From Vulcanimicrobiota bacterium (GTDB taxonomy: Bacteria; Vulcanimicrobiota; Vulcanimicrobiia; Vulcanimicrobiales; Vulcanimicrobiaceae), in the NCBI GenBank assembly GCA_013036095.1, contig JAAXCW010000001.1, positions 372,001-436,000 on the forward strand: a stretch of 64,000 nt of DNA, given 5' to 3'. The notes beneath the pieces are model-generated. The model worked only from the letters and a program-made list of their open reading frames with translations. It was not told the DNA's origin and did not search any database. The position numbers and the translations under genes were made by a program. This document shows positions 1-8,610 of this stretch, one piece after another. Positions within the stretch are counted from its first letter, which is position 1. Every line of letters begins with the position of its first letter.

Positions 1-2
1 AT

Positions 3-1316
3 GATTCGCCGCATGACGCGCGGTTATACGCTGCGAGCAGGGTCGCCTTCGTGAGCTTCAAAGAGAGCATCGTGCAGTCTGCCGAGCAGCGTGCTTTTCT
101 AACGGCGGCTTTAGCGTGGACGCGAAGGCCGGACGAACGCCACGCGGTGCGAATGCTGCGATCCCCGTTCTCCGGCGTCCCACAAGAACTCGGAGCCGCA
201 TACGCGGCGCTCTCGGCGAGCGAGGGCGGACTGCTCGATCGCGTCGCGCAAGAGCGCTCACTCGCGCCGTTCGCCGCGTCGCTGCGCGAACTCGAGAAAA
301 TCGGGGACGGCGAGACCGCGCGGAATGAAATCGTGCGCCGTTTTCAACTCGAAGCGGACGTACCGCCGGTTGCGGTGGAGCGCGGCGAACTGAAACTTTG
401 CGAGCCGGCCGTTCCCGAACCCCGTCTTGGAATGCGCGCTGCGCGCCCGCGTTTTTCGGCATCGCAGCTCAACGCTTACGTCGAGTGTCCGCGAAAATGG
501 TTCTACCGGTATATGTGCGGCGCCGTCGAGGACAAAGGATCGTCCGCCTCGTTTTATGGCACCGCATTTCACGCCGCCCTCGAAGCGTTGCATGGCGAAT
601 TTCCGCGCCCCGGCGACGCTGAGCCCGCCGAGCTTTCGCTCAAACTGGAAGGCTTGGTCAATTCGGCCTTCGACCGGCACCGCAACAACTTCGAAACGCC
701 CGTGGAGTACGAATTGCAGCGCCGCCGCGCGCAGCGCACTGCAAAAAAATACGTCGAGTGGCTGCTCGCTGAGGCCAAACGCGCCTCTTTTACCGTCGTC
801 GGCTGCGAGCTTTCAGCCGAGCTGGAGATGGAAGGCTATGAGTTCATCGGCTACATCGACCGGCTCGACCGCGACGACAAGACGGGAGCGGTTGCGGTGA
901 TCGACTATAAGACGGGAACGATCGCTACGAGCGCGGCCGAGTACCGCGAAAAGATCCGTCAGTTCAAAGATTTCCAACTGCCGTTTTATTACTGGGCGCG
1001 AACCGCCGAAGGCGACAAAGTTTGGAAACTGGCGCTGCTTCCGCTGAAAGATGCGCTGCTCGACGTACAGCCGATCGTCCTCGAAGTCGTGCCGGTGCCG
1101 TCGGAGATCGGCCGCTCGCAAAGCGCGACCGGCGTGATCCCGCTGAGCGAGCTCGAGCGTGCGCGCGAGCGGATGATCGACATCTGCGCGGAGCTTACCG
1201 CCGGCACCACGGCTGCGTTTCCCGTCACGACGGATCCGTCGGCATGCACGTACTGCTCCTATGCGATCGCCTGCGCCGGCCGTCCCTATCCGCCGGACCA
1301 GCGGTTCGGACGATGA
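3..1316 (+). CDS. AddB-like PD-(D/E)XK nuclease, 5' end cut by window edge
   Basis: The reading frame is open to the left edge, so the first GTG (51) is probably internal and this is the C-terminal part of a larger helicase-nuclease subunit. The N-terminal stretch (LRSPFSG and following helices) resembles the end of an AddB/RexB helicase-like region. After it come a first cysteine in an SxSQLNxYxxCP motif, the nuclease core GYIDRLDR...VIDYKTG (Asp and Lys of the PD-(D/E)XK site), and a terminal CxxCxxxxxC. Together these four cysteines look like the Fe-S staple of AddB-type nucleases. It overlaps the downstream helicase by ATGA, so the two are probably one double-strand-break repair (RecBCD/AddAB-like) unit. 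An orphan exonuclease-V-like protein is the alternative. Confidence 0.8.
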   Translation, partial: DSPHDARLYAASRVAFVSFKESIVQSAEQRAFLTAALAWTRRPDERHAVRMLRSPFSGVPQELGAAYAALSASEGGLLDRVAQERSLAPFAASLRELEKIGDGETARNEIVRRFQLEADVPPVAVERGELKLCEPAVPEPRLGMRAARPRFSASQLNAYVECPRKWFYRYMCGAVEDKGSSASFYGTAFHAALEALHGEFPRPGDAEPAELSLKLEGLVNSAFDRHRNNFETPVEYELQRRRAQRTAKKYVEWLLAEAKRASFTVVGCELSAELEMEGYEFIGYIDRLDRDDKTGAVAVIDYKTGTIATSAAEYREKIRQFKDFQLPFYYWARTAEGDKVWKLALLPLKDALLDVQPIVLEVVPVPSEIGRSQSATGVIPLSELERARERMIDICAELTAGTTAAFPVTTDPSACTYCSYAIACAGRPYPPDQRFGR

Positions 1317-3514
1317 GCCGCTTCATTACCGGCGCGGCCGGAACCGGGAAAACGACCGAGCTCGCGCGGCGCGCAAAGGAAGCGGCGCAAACAGCCGGAG
1401 TACTCTTGACCGCGCCGTCGGCAGCTTCGCTCGAAGTCGCGCGCAGGCTCTGCAGCGGCGAATCGATCGAAGTCCGGGCGCTGGACGAACTCGCGTTGGA
1501 GATACTCATAAGCAAAGCCGGTGATGGTCCCCGCCCGGAGCTCATCGACGATGTGCAGGCGGCCTTACTGTTCGAGGAATCGGCGCAGCCGCTGCTTTCG
1601 CTCGAGTGGACTGAGTTTATGGAAGCGACGGTCGACCCCGAAGTGCCGGGTTTGCGTGCGCCGCAGCGTTTCTTGGATGCGGCTTTTCTTTTGTTCTGCA
1701 AATTTCGCGATGCGCTCGTTTCACCCGAACAGTTTTTGGAGAGCGCTCTACGCGGCGCAACCGCGTTTTACGCGCAACCTCCGAATTTCGCGCACCCCGA
1801 TCTCCTGTACTACACGAAAGAGACACACCAGGACTCGCTCAACGTCGACAGCGCCGAGCTCCAGCGCCAGTACCGGCGCGAAGTCGACCTCGCGAAGATC
1901 TTGGCTAAACTTTACCGGTCTTATTTGGATCATCCGGTCAAGCGCGGCTGCCTGAGTCCTCGCGACGCGATCGCCGAAGCCGTAAAGTCGCTGCGCGACC
2001 TGCCTGCCCTCGCCGCCGAGGTGCGCGAACGTTACCCCGCTGCGTTCGTCGACGACGCGCAAGGATTGACGCTTGCGCAACTGCAGCTGTTGCAGGCCAT
2101 CTACGGAGAAAATGCCGACGGCGTTTGTTTTGCGATCGACGAGGCTTCGGCGACCTCGACGTTCCGCGGCGCGCGTCCGGACCGGGTGCTCGCCCTGCCC
2201 GGCGAACGCGTCGATTTGACCGAGCAGCGCCGCAGCCCGTTCGCGGTCGACGTAGCGTGCCGGCACCTCTTGGGAGCGCACGGCTCTCCGCCGGTCAGCA
2301 CCGATCCGCAAGTCGGCCTCACGCTCTTCCGCGCGACGACCAAGAAAGCCGAAGCGCAGTTCGTATCCGAGCATGTGGCGGCGCTTTTGGCCGGCGGGAC
2401 GAAGCCGGGCGAGATCGCCCTACTGTTCCGTTCCGTTTCAAACGTGCGCAGCTATTGCGACGCGTTGCTCGATCGGAATATTGCCGCGCAAATAGCCGGT
2501 GACCTCAACATCTTCGCGGAGCCGGAAGCTATCGATGCCCTAGCGATTCTTTGGTTCGTGCACGACCCGTTCCGCCACGACTATTTGCTGCGCGTGCTTT
2601 CGGCACCGGCACTCGCATTTGCAGATTCAACGCTTGCGGCTTTATGCGCCGAACCGGAGGACTCGCAAACGCTGCTCTTCACCGAAGAGGCGCTGCCCGA
2701 AACGGGGCCGCACGCTCCGCGCTGGGATCCGATGCGCGACGTGCGCCTGGGATGGAACGTGCTGCGTGGAGATCGAGACGGAGCGCTGCCGGATCTGGCG
2801 CGCGACCGGCTGATGCGGCTGCGCGAACTTCGAAAAGAGTGGCTGAACGCGCTGCGCGTGCGTCCGCTCCCCGAATTCGCGCGGCTTGTCTGGGGTCAAA
2901 GCCTCGCGCGAAAAGGCCCAACCGGATCTGCCCGCGCGGGCTATCAGCAATTGACGCTGCGCCGTCTGTACGATCGCATCGAAGCTTTCGCTTCCGATCA
3001 TCCGGACGCGTCGCTTGCGGAATTCTTGACCTATGCCGAAGAGCGATTGTCTAGCGAGTTCGAATCGTGCGAAACGATCGAAGGCGGCGACACGGTTCGC
3101 ATTTTGAGCATCGACGCTGCGGCCGGACGCGAGTTCGACCACGTCATCTTGCCGAACGTCCGGGCCGGCGCATTCCCGCGCTACTACGTGCCCGACGCGT
3201 TCCTTTACAGCCCCAGCCAAGGCATGATTGCCAAAGAAAACGTCGGCGAAGCGCGAGCGGCGCGCACGGCAAAGTTTACGTATTACATGTTCCGAAGCAA
3301 AACGCGCGAGCGTTACAATCGCGAAGAGCGGCGGGCATTCGTCTATGCATTGCGGCGCGCAAAATGCTCGGCACTGATCACCGCGCATGAAAAAGCGACG
3401 CGAGGCGTCGCGGCTCCGGAATTCTTGGCCGAGTTGCAAGCCGCGCGCATCCCGGGCGTAGTCGACGTGTCCGATAAGTGGCGCGCCACCGGCTCCGTTC
3501 GCTCTGCAAGATGA
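1313..3514 (+). CDS. UvrD/AddA-like superfamily 1 DNA helicase
   Basis: A 733-residue SF1A helicase starting at the ATG that overlaps the stop of the preceding nuclease gene. Walker A is GAAGTGKTT near residue 8. A Walker B-like FVDDAQGLT replaces the usual DExxD. A motif V-like segment (SIDAAAGREFDHVILPNV) and motif VI-like ERRAFVYALRRAK lie near the C terminus. There is no nuclease domain of its own, which fits it working with the upstream PD-(D/E)XK protein as a two-subunit end-resection machine. The Walker B and motif VI sequences differ from typical UvrD/PcrA (no DExQD, no ALTRA), so it belongs to a divergent AddA/UvrD branch. Its stop overlaps the next start by ATGA. Confidence 0.82.
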   Translation: MSRFITGAAGTGKTTELARRAKEAAQTAGVLLTAPSAASLEVARRLCSGESIEVRALDELALEILISKAGDGPRPELIDDVQAALLFEESAQPLLSLEWTEFMEATVDPEVPGLRAPQRFLDAAFLLFCKFRDALVSPEQFLESALRGATAFYAQPPNFAHPDLLYYTKETHQDSLNVDSAELQRQYRREVDLAKILAKLYRSYLDHPVKRGCLSPRDAIAEAVKSLRDLPALAAEVRERYPAAFVDDAQGLTLAQLQLLQAIYGENADGVCFAIDEASATSTFRGARPDRVLALPGERVDLTEQRRSPFAVDVACRHLLGAHGSPPVSTDPQVGLTLFRATTKKAEAQFVSEHVAALLAGGTKPGEIALLFRSVSNVRSYCDALLDRNIAAQIAGDLNIFAEPEAIDALAILWFVHDPFRHDYLLRVLSAPALAFADSTLAALCAEPEDSQTLLFTEEALPETGPHAPRWDPMRDVRLGWNVLRGDRDGALPDLARDRLMRLRELRKEWLNALRVRPLPEFARLVWGQSLARKGPTGSARAGYQQLTLRRLYDRIEAFASDHPDASLAEFLTYAEERLSSEFESCETIEGGDTVRILSIDAAAGREFDHVILPNVRAGAFPRYYVPDAFLYSPSQGMIAKENVGEARAARTAKFTYYMFRSKTRERYNREERRAFVYALRRAKCSALITAHEKATRGVAAPEFLAELQAARIPGVVDVSDKWRATGSVRSAR

Positions 3515-4476
3515 CCGATACGCTGACCCCGATACCCGCCGAGGAGTACGCGAAGCTCGTGCTGCCTTTGACGGCGCCGTTCTGGGCGAACGGCCGAACG
3601 TTTGATGCCTACGTCGCGCAGACGCTGCAGCTCGCGCGCACGGATTATGGCAAGCGGCACTACCAGACGCTCGGATTGCGTTCGGGAAAAACCATCGTCA
3701 CTTCGTTCAAACGCTACGAACGGATCGCGTGGTTGGGCTCGAATAGACTCGCATCGATCGGCATCGGAGCCGTTTTCACGCCGCCGGAGGAGCGGGGCCG
3801 CGGCTATGCGAGCGCGATGCTTGCCATGGCGCTGGATAAGGCAAAATCCCAGCGCTTCGATTTCGCGTACCTCTTCTCGGATATTCATCCACAGTTTTAC
3901 AAGGCGCTCGGATTCGTCGAACTCCCCTCGCGGCTGATCTCATTTCGCGCCGATGCGCTTTCGCAGACGCGCATCGATGTCGCCCCCATGACGCAAAAAG
4001 ATTGGCCGGCCATCAGGCGCTGCTTCGACGCCACCCAATCGCAGCGCGACTGGGGCTTCGAGCGCGGGCCCGCGTTTTGGAAGTGGCTGCAAACGCGCAT
4101 CCAGCACGGTTCGGAACACACGAGCGGACAGGCAGTGCATTTAGTCGTGCGCCGCGGACGCGGAATTGCCGGCTACGTTTTCGGCCAGCGCGAACCGCTG
4201 CATGATGCATACGTGCTCGACGAGTTCGGATTTGCCGGCGAAAAAGATCGCCGGCTTGTCGCGCCGCTCCTACGCGCCGCCGCAGGCGACCTGCGAAAAA
4301 TCACGGGCTGGCTGCCGCCGGACAACGTGCGCGCACTATTGCCGCGCGGTTCCGTGCGCAAGCGCAAAGACGCCGCCCTGATGATCGCGCCGCTCAGCGC
4401 ACCCGGCAAGAAATTCTTAGAGCGCGCCAAAACGACCGGCCCCGCCGACGGAGTCTGGTCCACCGATCATATCTGA
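3511..4476 (+). CDS. GNAT-family N-acetyltransferase
   Basis: A 321-residue protein whose ATG overlaps the helicase stop (ATGA). The N-terminal half carries a GNAT core: a beta strand IGAVFTPPEERGRGYASAML, matching the acetyl-CoA-binding Q/RxxGxG/A loop (here ERGRGYA), followed by FSDIHPQFYKALGFVELP, a typical strand 5 to helix 4 with the YxxLGF motif. The C-terminal half may be a second degenerate GNAT or an Eis-like domain. The substrate is not predictable. Translational coupling to the repair genes suggests co-expression, but a functional link is inference. Confidence 0.78.
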   Translation: MTDTLTPIPAEEYAKLVLPLTAPFWANGRTFDAYVAQTLQLARTDYGKRHYQTLGLRSGKTIVTSFKRYERIAWLGSNRLASIGIGAVFTPPEERGRGYASAMLAMALDKAKSQRFDFAYLFSDIHPQFYKALGFVELPSRLISFRADALSQTRIDVAPMTQKDWPAIRRCFDATQSQRDWGFERGPAFWKWLQTRIQHGSEHTSGQAVHLVVRRGRGIAGYVFGQREPLHDAYVLDEFGFAGEKDRRLVAPLLRAAAGDLRKITGWLPPDNVRALLPRGSVRKRKDAALMIAPLSAPGKKFLERAKTTGPADGVWSTDHI

Positions 4477-4486
4477 CGCCCCCCGA

Positions 4487-4597
4487 TGTCATGGTGAACG
4501 GCGTAGTGTCATGGTGAGCGGGCGTTTTGGTGTCATGGTGACCGGGGATGATGTCATCCTGAGTAGAGTTCGCATAGCGAACTCGTAGTCGAAGGAC
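4487..4597. repeat. Degenerate TGTCATGGTGA copies plus one TCATCCTGAG repeat
   Basis: Three TGTCATGGTGAnCG copies start at 4487, 4507 and 4531. A full repeat at 4553-4597 begins GTCATCCTGAG, contains an 8-bp hairpin GAGTTCGC/GCGAACTC with a 3-base loop, and ends GTCGAAGGAC. The full unit recurs at 6312-6356 and part of it at 7811-7833. It occupies the convergent gap between the GNAT gene and the minus-strand block. Confidence 0.85.
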
Positions 4598-4617
4598 GAG
4601 GCCCGCGCGGCAGCTAC

Positions 4618-4899
4618 CTACGGCGGAGAATCTTTGTACTCACGTTCGCCCGTCTTTGGATTGTAAACAACGTCGACGAGCTTGCCTGTACCTGGATCGA
4701 TGAATTTCTCGCCGGTCGGCTCCCAGCCATCAGAGCCCGCTCGAACTCGCGGGCGATACCGGCCTTCGAAGAGCGTCCCGAGCAGCAACGCACCGCCTGC
4801 GATCAACGGCGGCAGTGCGCCCATAACGGAAAACCTCAACGTGAAGAGCCCGAACGCAAGTGCGCAGAGTCCGGCGAGAATGAGAATTGCGCGCAGCAT
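4618..4899 (-). CDS. Small two-helix membrane protein
   Basis: 93 residues. Two hydrophobic segments (about residues 3-20 and 27-45) with a short turn, then a hydrophilic tail of about 45 residues with GEKFIDPGTGKLVDVVYNPKTGEREY. That tail resembles the charged repeats of small bacterial membrane proteins but matches no family I know. The start overlaps the ybjQ stop by one base (TAATG), so it is translated from the same mRNA. Function unknown. Confidence 0.65.
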   Translation of the reverse strand: MLRAILILAGLCALAFGLFTLRFSVMGALPPLIAGGALLLGTLFEGRYRPRVRAGSDGWEPTGEKFIDPGTGKLVDVVYNPKTGEREYKDSPP

Positions 4900-5222
4900 T
4901 ATTGGACCGGCGTCAACGTGACGGCGGTACCGTACGCCACGACTTCGGTCATCGTATTGCCCATTTCGGAAGAGTCGAATCGCATCATCGCGACCGCATC
5001 AGCACCCATTGCTTGCGCGTTTTGGACCATGCGGTCGATCGCGTGGCGGCGCGTCTCTTCTACGAGTTGCGTGTACTCCCTGATTTCGCCGCCCATAATA
5101 GCGCGCAGCGACGCGACGATGTTTCCGCCCAAGCCGCGACTTCGAACGACCACTCCGAAGACTTGTCCCTTTGTTTCCTTGACCCGATAACCGGCGATGT
5201 TTTCCGTGGTTGCTACGATCAT
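4899..5222 (-). CDS. ybjQ: YbjQ / UPF0145 (DUF74) family protein
   Basis: 107 residues, full length for the family. It begins with TENIAGY and carries the hallmark GGEIREYTQLVEETRRHAIDRM...A..MGADAVAMMRFDSSEM segment. Members form pentameric rings of unknown biochemical role and are often described as heavy-metal-binding-like. It sits 10 bases downstream of dinB and is coupled to the small membrane protein that follows. Confidence 0.9.
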   Translation of the reverse strand: MIVATTENIAGYRVKETKGQVFGVVVRSRGLGGNIVASLRAIMGGEIREYTQLVEETRRHAIDRMVQNAQAMGADAVAMMRFDSSEMGNTMTEVVAYGTAVTLTPVQ

Positions 5223-5232
5223 GCCGAGCCTC

Positions 5233-6288
5233 CTATTGCAGGCTACCTGCGAATAACGTTTGCTGTTTCGGTTCCCCGGCCACGAGCGAAGCGACCCGCG
5301 TTCCTAGAAGGCGCACGGGCGAACGGCCGAGCTCCGCGCGCTGTAGGCAGTGGACCGCGGAGGCGTAGATCTGCTCCGCATCCATCGTGGGTTCGGCCAG
5401 GTTCGTCTGCCGGACGATGATCTGAAAATCGGCGCGTTTTATCTTGATGCCGATCGTGCAGGCCGACAGCCCGTCCTTCTCGAGTTTCTGCGCTAATTCG
5501 ATTGCCTGCTCGCGCAAGAGTTCGCGCAATTGCTTTTCGTCGCGCACGTCGTATTCGAAGGTTTCCTCGGTCGAGATCGATTTCGTTTCCCGTTCGGGCT
5601 CGACTTTACGCCGGTCGATGCCCCGCGCTAAGTCGCGCAATTCCAATCCCCACGATCCGAAAATAGCGCGCACGCGTTCGTCCGAAAGTGCGGCCACGTC
5701 GCCGATCGTTTTAATGCTTCGTTCTTGCAGGCGCGTTTGCGTCTTCGGACCGACGCCCCACAACCGTCCGACGGGCAGTGGAGCGAGAAATTCCGCCTCG
5801 CGGCCCGGAGCAAGCGATTCCAAACCATTGGGTTTGCACGAATCGGAGAGAATCTTTGCGACCATCATTCCGCTGGCGACGCCCGCGCTCGCGGTCAATC
5901 CGCATTCATCGAAGATCTCGCGACGGATTGTCTGCGCCAATTCGCGCCCCGCATCGACCGTGCAATCGCCGAAATCCACGAACGCTTCGTCCATTGACAG
6001 GCCCTGCACCTGATGGCCGCGCCGCTCGAAGATTGCGAAGATTTGGTATGACACCTCGCGGTATTTCTGCATGTTCGGGCGCACGACAATAAGCTCGGGG
6101 CAAGCTTCAAGCGCGCGCCAGAGCGGGACCGCCGATTTCACTCCGTACGGGCGCGCTTCATAAGACGCGGTAAGCACCACCGCGCGCCGGCTCGATCCGG
6201 CTACCGCGACCGGCTTGCCGCGCAGGTCGGGGTTGTCGCGGATTTCGACGCTCGCATAAAACGCGTCGATATCAAAGTGCGCGATCAT
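5233..6288 (-). CDS. dinB: DNA polymerase IV (Y-family translesion polymerase)
   Basis: 351 residues, typical length. The palm carries FDIDAFYASVE (metal ligands Asp6 and Asp8, steric-gate region Phe10-Tyr11) and SMDEAFVD (Asp100-Glu101). A little-finger domain follows. The very C terminus has QQTLF (342-346), a canonical beta-clamp-binding peptide, so replisome access is preserved. It performs error-prone bypass of damaged template. It lies in a run of maintenance genes (ybjQ, nfo, scpAB) on the minus strand. No LexA-type operator was recognised upstream; that gap holds the repeat at 6295-6356. Confidence 0.96.
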   Translation of the reverse strand: MIAHFDIDAFYASVEIRDNPDLRGKPVAVAGSSRRAVVLTASYEARPYGVKSAVPLWRALEACPELIVVRPNMQKYREVSYQIFAIFERRGHQVQGLSMDEAFVDFGDCTVDAGRELAQTIRREIFDECGLTASAGVASGMMVAKILSDSCKPNGLESLAPGREAEFLAPLPVGRLWGVGPKTQTRLQERSIKTIGDVAALSDERVRAIFGSWGLELRDLARGIDRRKVEPERETKSISTEETFEYDVRDEKQLRELLREQAIELAQKLEKDGLSACTIGIKIKRADFQIIVRQTNLAEPTMDAEQIYASAVHCLQRAELGRSPVRLLGTRVASLVAGEPKQQTLFAGSLQ

Positions 6289-6294
6289 AACGGT

Positions 6295-6356
6295 GTCATC
6301 CTGAGTGCCTTGTCATCCTGAGTAGAGTTCGCGTAGCGAATTCGTAGTCGAAGGAC
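6295..6356. repeat. TCATCCTGAG...CGAAGGAC repeat, one truncated and one full copy
   Basis: A truncated TGTCATCCTGAGTGCCT (from 6295) is followed by a full copy at 6312-6356 with internal stem GAGTTCGC/GCGAATTC. It is nearly identical to 4553-4597, differing at two or three positions inside the hairpin. It lies in the dinB-nfo gap. Confidence 0.88.
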
Positions 6357-6390
6357 ACCTTTAGAGCTCATCTCCAAATGCAACTGCATC

Positions 6391-7242
6391 TTAGATTTCG
6401 TGGCCGGCGCCTTTGAAGATGGCGCGAATCGTTTCGATGTTGCGCGCGTCGTCGGCTTCTTCACCCGGCGTTTCGAGAATCGCAGTCTTGTCGCGCAACT
6501 CCGGACGCGCGGCCAGCGCGCGAAAACCGTCGAACCCGATGTTGCCTTCGCCGATGTGATGGTGCCGGTCGCGATTTCCGCCCAGCGGTACTTCCGTATC
6601 GTTGAAATGGAACATCGGAATGCGTTCGAGTCCGATCTGTTCGGCAGCCTGATAAAGAAAATCGTCGACGCCGCGCTGCGAGTTGATTTCGTAGCCCGCG
6701 GCCCAGGCGTGAGCCGTGTCGAGACAGACGCCCAACTGCGGGTGGTCGATCGCCTTGATGAACCTGCCGAGCTCTTCAAGCGTTCCACCGCAGAGCGAAC
6801 CGGCGCCGGCGGAGTTTTCCATCACGAGCGTCACAGCCGGTGTAATGCCTTCGAGCGCGGCGCTCAGCAGCCGGCACGCGGAAGCGAACCCTTCCTCACG
6901 GTCGCGCTTTCCATACGATCCGAGATGCGTATTGACGTAGCTGACGCCGCCCGCCTCAGCCGCCTCGAGATCGAAGCGCAGCAGCGCGAGCGAACCGGTC
7001 GAGACTTTTTCGTTCTCGGCCGCGAGGTTGATCAGATACGGCGTATGGATGGCGCACGGCTCGATGCCCGCTTCTTTTCGCAGCTCGCGGAACTTTTCGA
7101 GCGCCGGCCGGTTGACCGGACTCGTGCGATAGCTGCGCGGATTGCTCGAGAAAATTTGGAACGCGGTTGCTTTTACGCGCTTAGCGTATTCGATGGCCGC
7201 CGGATACCCGGCCGAGACGCGCACGTGCACGCCGATTCGCAT
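6391..7242 (-). CDS. nfo: Endonuclease IV (AP endonuclease)
   Basis: 283 residues with the TIM-barrel and Zn-ligand motifs of Nfo: GVHVRVSAG, the AFQIFSSNPR strand, AIHTPYLINLA, YVNTHLGS, VMENSAGAG, CLDTAHAWAAGY, MFHFNDTEVPLGGNRDRHHHIGEG and AILETPG. All histidine, aspartate and glutamate ligands expected for the three-zinc site appear present. It cleaves 5' to abasic sites in base-excision repair. The start lies 4 bases past the scpB stop, suggesting it is the third gene of an scpA-scpB-nfo transcript. Confidence 0.96.
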   Translation of the reverse strand: MRIGVHVRVSAGYPAAIEYAKRVKATAFQIFSSNPRSYRTSPVNRPALEKFRELRKEAGIEPCAIHTPYLINLAAENEKVSTGSLALLRFDLEAAEAGGVSYVNTHLGSYGKRDREEGFASACRLLSAALEGITPAVTLVMENSAGAGSLCGGTLEELGRFIKAIDHPQLGVCLDTAHAWAAGYEINSQRGVDDFLYQAAEQIGLERIPMFHFNDTEVPLGGNRDRHHHIGEGNIGFDGFRALAARPELRDKTAILETPGEEADDARNIETIRAIFKGAGHEI

Positions 7243-7246
7243 GCCG

Positions 7247-7840
7247 TTATTCCGAGGGAGCGCTTGCGGTCAGGTTGGCGGTCAACAAACCGAGTTCGAG
7301 CGGCTGGCCTTGCTCCAACTCCATCGGCGGAAGATCGTCGAGCGAGCGCAATCCGAACGACTCCAAAAATTCGGGCGTCGTCTTGTAGAGCAGCGGGCGG
7401 CCGACAACGTCCTTGCGCCCCGCTTCGGCGATGAACATGCGATCGAGCAGCGTCGAGACGACACTATCGGAGGCGACGCCGCGAATCGACTCGATCTCGC
7501 TCTTGGTGACCGGCTGAAGGTAGGCCACTATCGCCAGTGTTTCGAGCGCGGGCGTCGAGAGATTTGTGCGCGGCGGCAAGAGATATGCTTCGACGACTTC
7601 GCGCGCCGAAGGCGCCGTCGCGAAACGGTAACCGCCGGCCACCTCGCGTAGTACGATGCCGCGCTCCGCGTACTCGGCTTCGATCTGCTGCAGCGCCGTC
7701 GCGACATCAGTCTCCGACGCGCGCGTCAGTTTCGCGATCTCCTTGATCGGGAGCGCTTCGCTGGCAACGAAGAGCAGCGCCTCGATCGGGCGACGCAACT
7801 GGTCGATTATGTCATCCTGAGTTTGTCGAAGGGCGTTCAC
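7247..7840 (-). CDS. scpB: Segregation and condensation protein B
   Basis: 197 residues. Two winged-helix domains in order: PIEALLFVASEALPIKEIAKL at the N terminus and LETLAIVAYLQPVTKSEIESIRGV in the middle, both diagnostic. It is the kleisin-associated subunit of the SMC-ScpAB condensin. The start is a GTG overlapping the scpA stop (GTGA). The first dozen codons (NALRQTQDDI...) are encoded by a copy of the TCATCCTGAG repeat, so the original start may have been the downstream TTG next to RRPIEALLF. Confidence 0.94.
   Translation of the reverse strand: MNALRQTQDDIIDQLRRPIEALLFVASEALPIKEIAKLTRASETDVATALQQIEAEYAERGIVLREVAGGYRFATAPSAREVVEAYLLPPRTNLSTPALETLAIVAYLQPVTKSEIESIRGVASDSVVSTLLDRMFIAEAGRKDVVGRPLLYKTTPEFLESFGLRSLDDLPPMELEQGQPLELGLLTANLTASAPSE
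7811..7833. repeat. Partial TCATCCTGAG repeat inside the scpB start region
   Basis: GTCATCCTGAG followed by TTTGTCGAAGGG; a short version of the 4553 and 6312 repeats without the hairpin core. Read on the minus strand it encodes residues 3-10 of ScpB as annotated. Confidence 0.8.
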
Positions 7841-8601
7841 GCTTTCGCCACCAAGAAAAGCCGGATATCGTCGAAGGGCGCTTGCTGATCGTACGAGAGA
7901 CGCTTGCGGCGGATGAGTTCGAGGATCGCCAAAAACGTCACCACGATCGATTCGCGCGTCATGCCCAGTTCTTTGCAGATAACCGAGAACAGGACCTCGC
8001 GCTGCTCGCGCACGCGGCGCATGATGTAATCCATCGACGCGACCAGCGTCAAGCGTTCGCGCGCGATAGTCCGTTTTTCGGGGCGCGCGCTCTGCAGCAT
8101 CGTGAGAAACGCGTGCGTCAGCCGATTGGGATCGACGCGGTAGCGCTGGCGCAGCTCGCCGTGCGGATCGCCGAAGTCGCGAAAGAAATACGACGACGCC
8201 TCGAATTGGCGCTGGCGCAGATCTTCGCCGACCTCGCGATATTTCGAATACGCGATGAGGCGCTGACGCAGCCGCTCCTCGACCTCTTCGGGCGACTCGC
8301 CCTCTTCCAAAAACTCCGCGGGAATCGGCGGCAGCAGCGCGCGCGATTTCAAGAACACAAGCGTGGCGGCGACCACCAAATACTCGGCGGCGGCCTCCAC
8401 GTCGATGGCCTGCATCATCGAAACATATTCGAGAAATTGCTCCGCGACTAACGCCAGTGGCACGGTCGCGATGTCGAGTTGCTTCTCTTTGACCAGATGC
8501 AGCAGCAAGTCCAGTGGACCGTCGAAATTGGCAACGCTTACACGCAGTGCGTGGTCGTTTTGGTCAGGATGTAAGACGGCCGGAACGCCCGAATCGGTCA
8601 C
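7837..8601 (-). CDS. scpA: Segregation and condensation protein A (kleisin)
   Basis: 254 residues. The N-terminal signature is FDGPLDLLLHLVKEKQLDIATVPLALVAEQFLEYV, then AAEYLVVAATLVFLKSRALLP, both defining ScpA. The C-terminal winged helix (SIVVTFLAILELIRRKRLSYDQ) binds the SMC cap. ScpA bridges SMC heads and recruits ScpB to organise the chromosome. It overlaps scpB by four bases and starts 9 bases after the Nudix gene stops, so the three are co-transcribed. Confidence 0.96.
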   Translation of the reverse strand: MTDSGVPAVLHPDQNDHALRVSVANFDGPLDLLLHLVKEKQLDIATVPLALVAEQFLEYVSMMQAIDVEAAAEYLVVAATLVFLKSRALLPPIPAEFLEEGESPEEVEERLRQRLIAYSKYREVGEDLRQRQFEASSYFFRDFGDPHGELRQRYRVDPNRLTHAFLTMLQSARPEKRTIARERLTLVASMDYIMRRVREQREVLFSVICKELGMTRESIVVTFLAILELIRRKRLSYDQQAPFDDIRLFLVAKA

Positions 8602-8610
8602 GAAGCTACT

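Noticed and set aside
6400-7434. 344-residue open frame opposite nfo
   Set aside because: Arg/Ala-rich antisense frame of a clear Nfo gene in high-GC DNA; no motif, no ribosome site. Same for frames at 36862-37812, 40370-40837 and 42122-42793.
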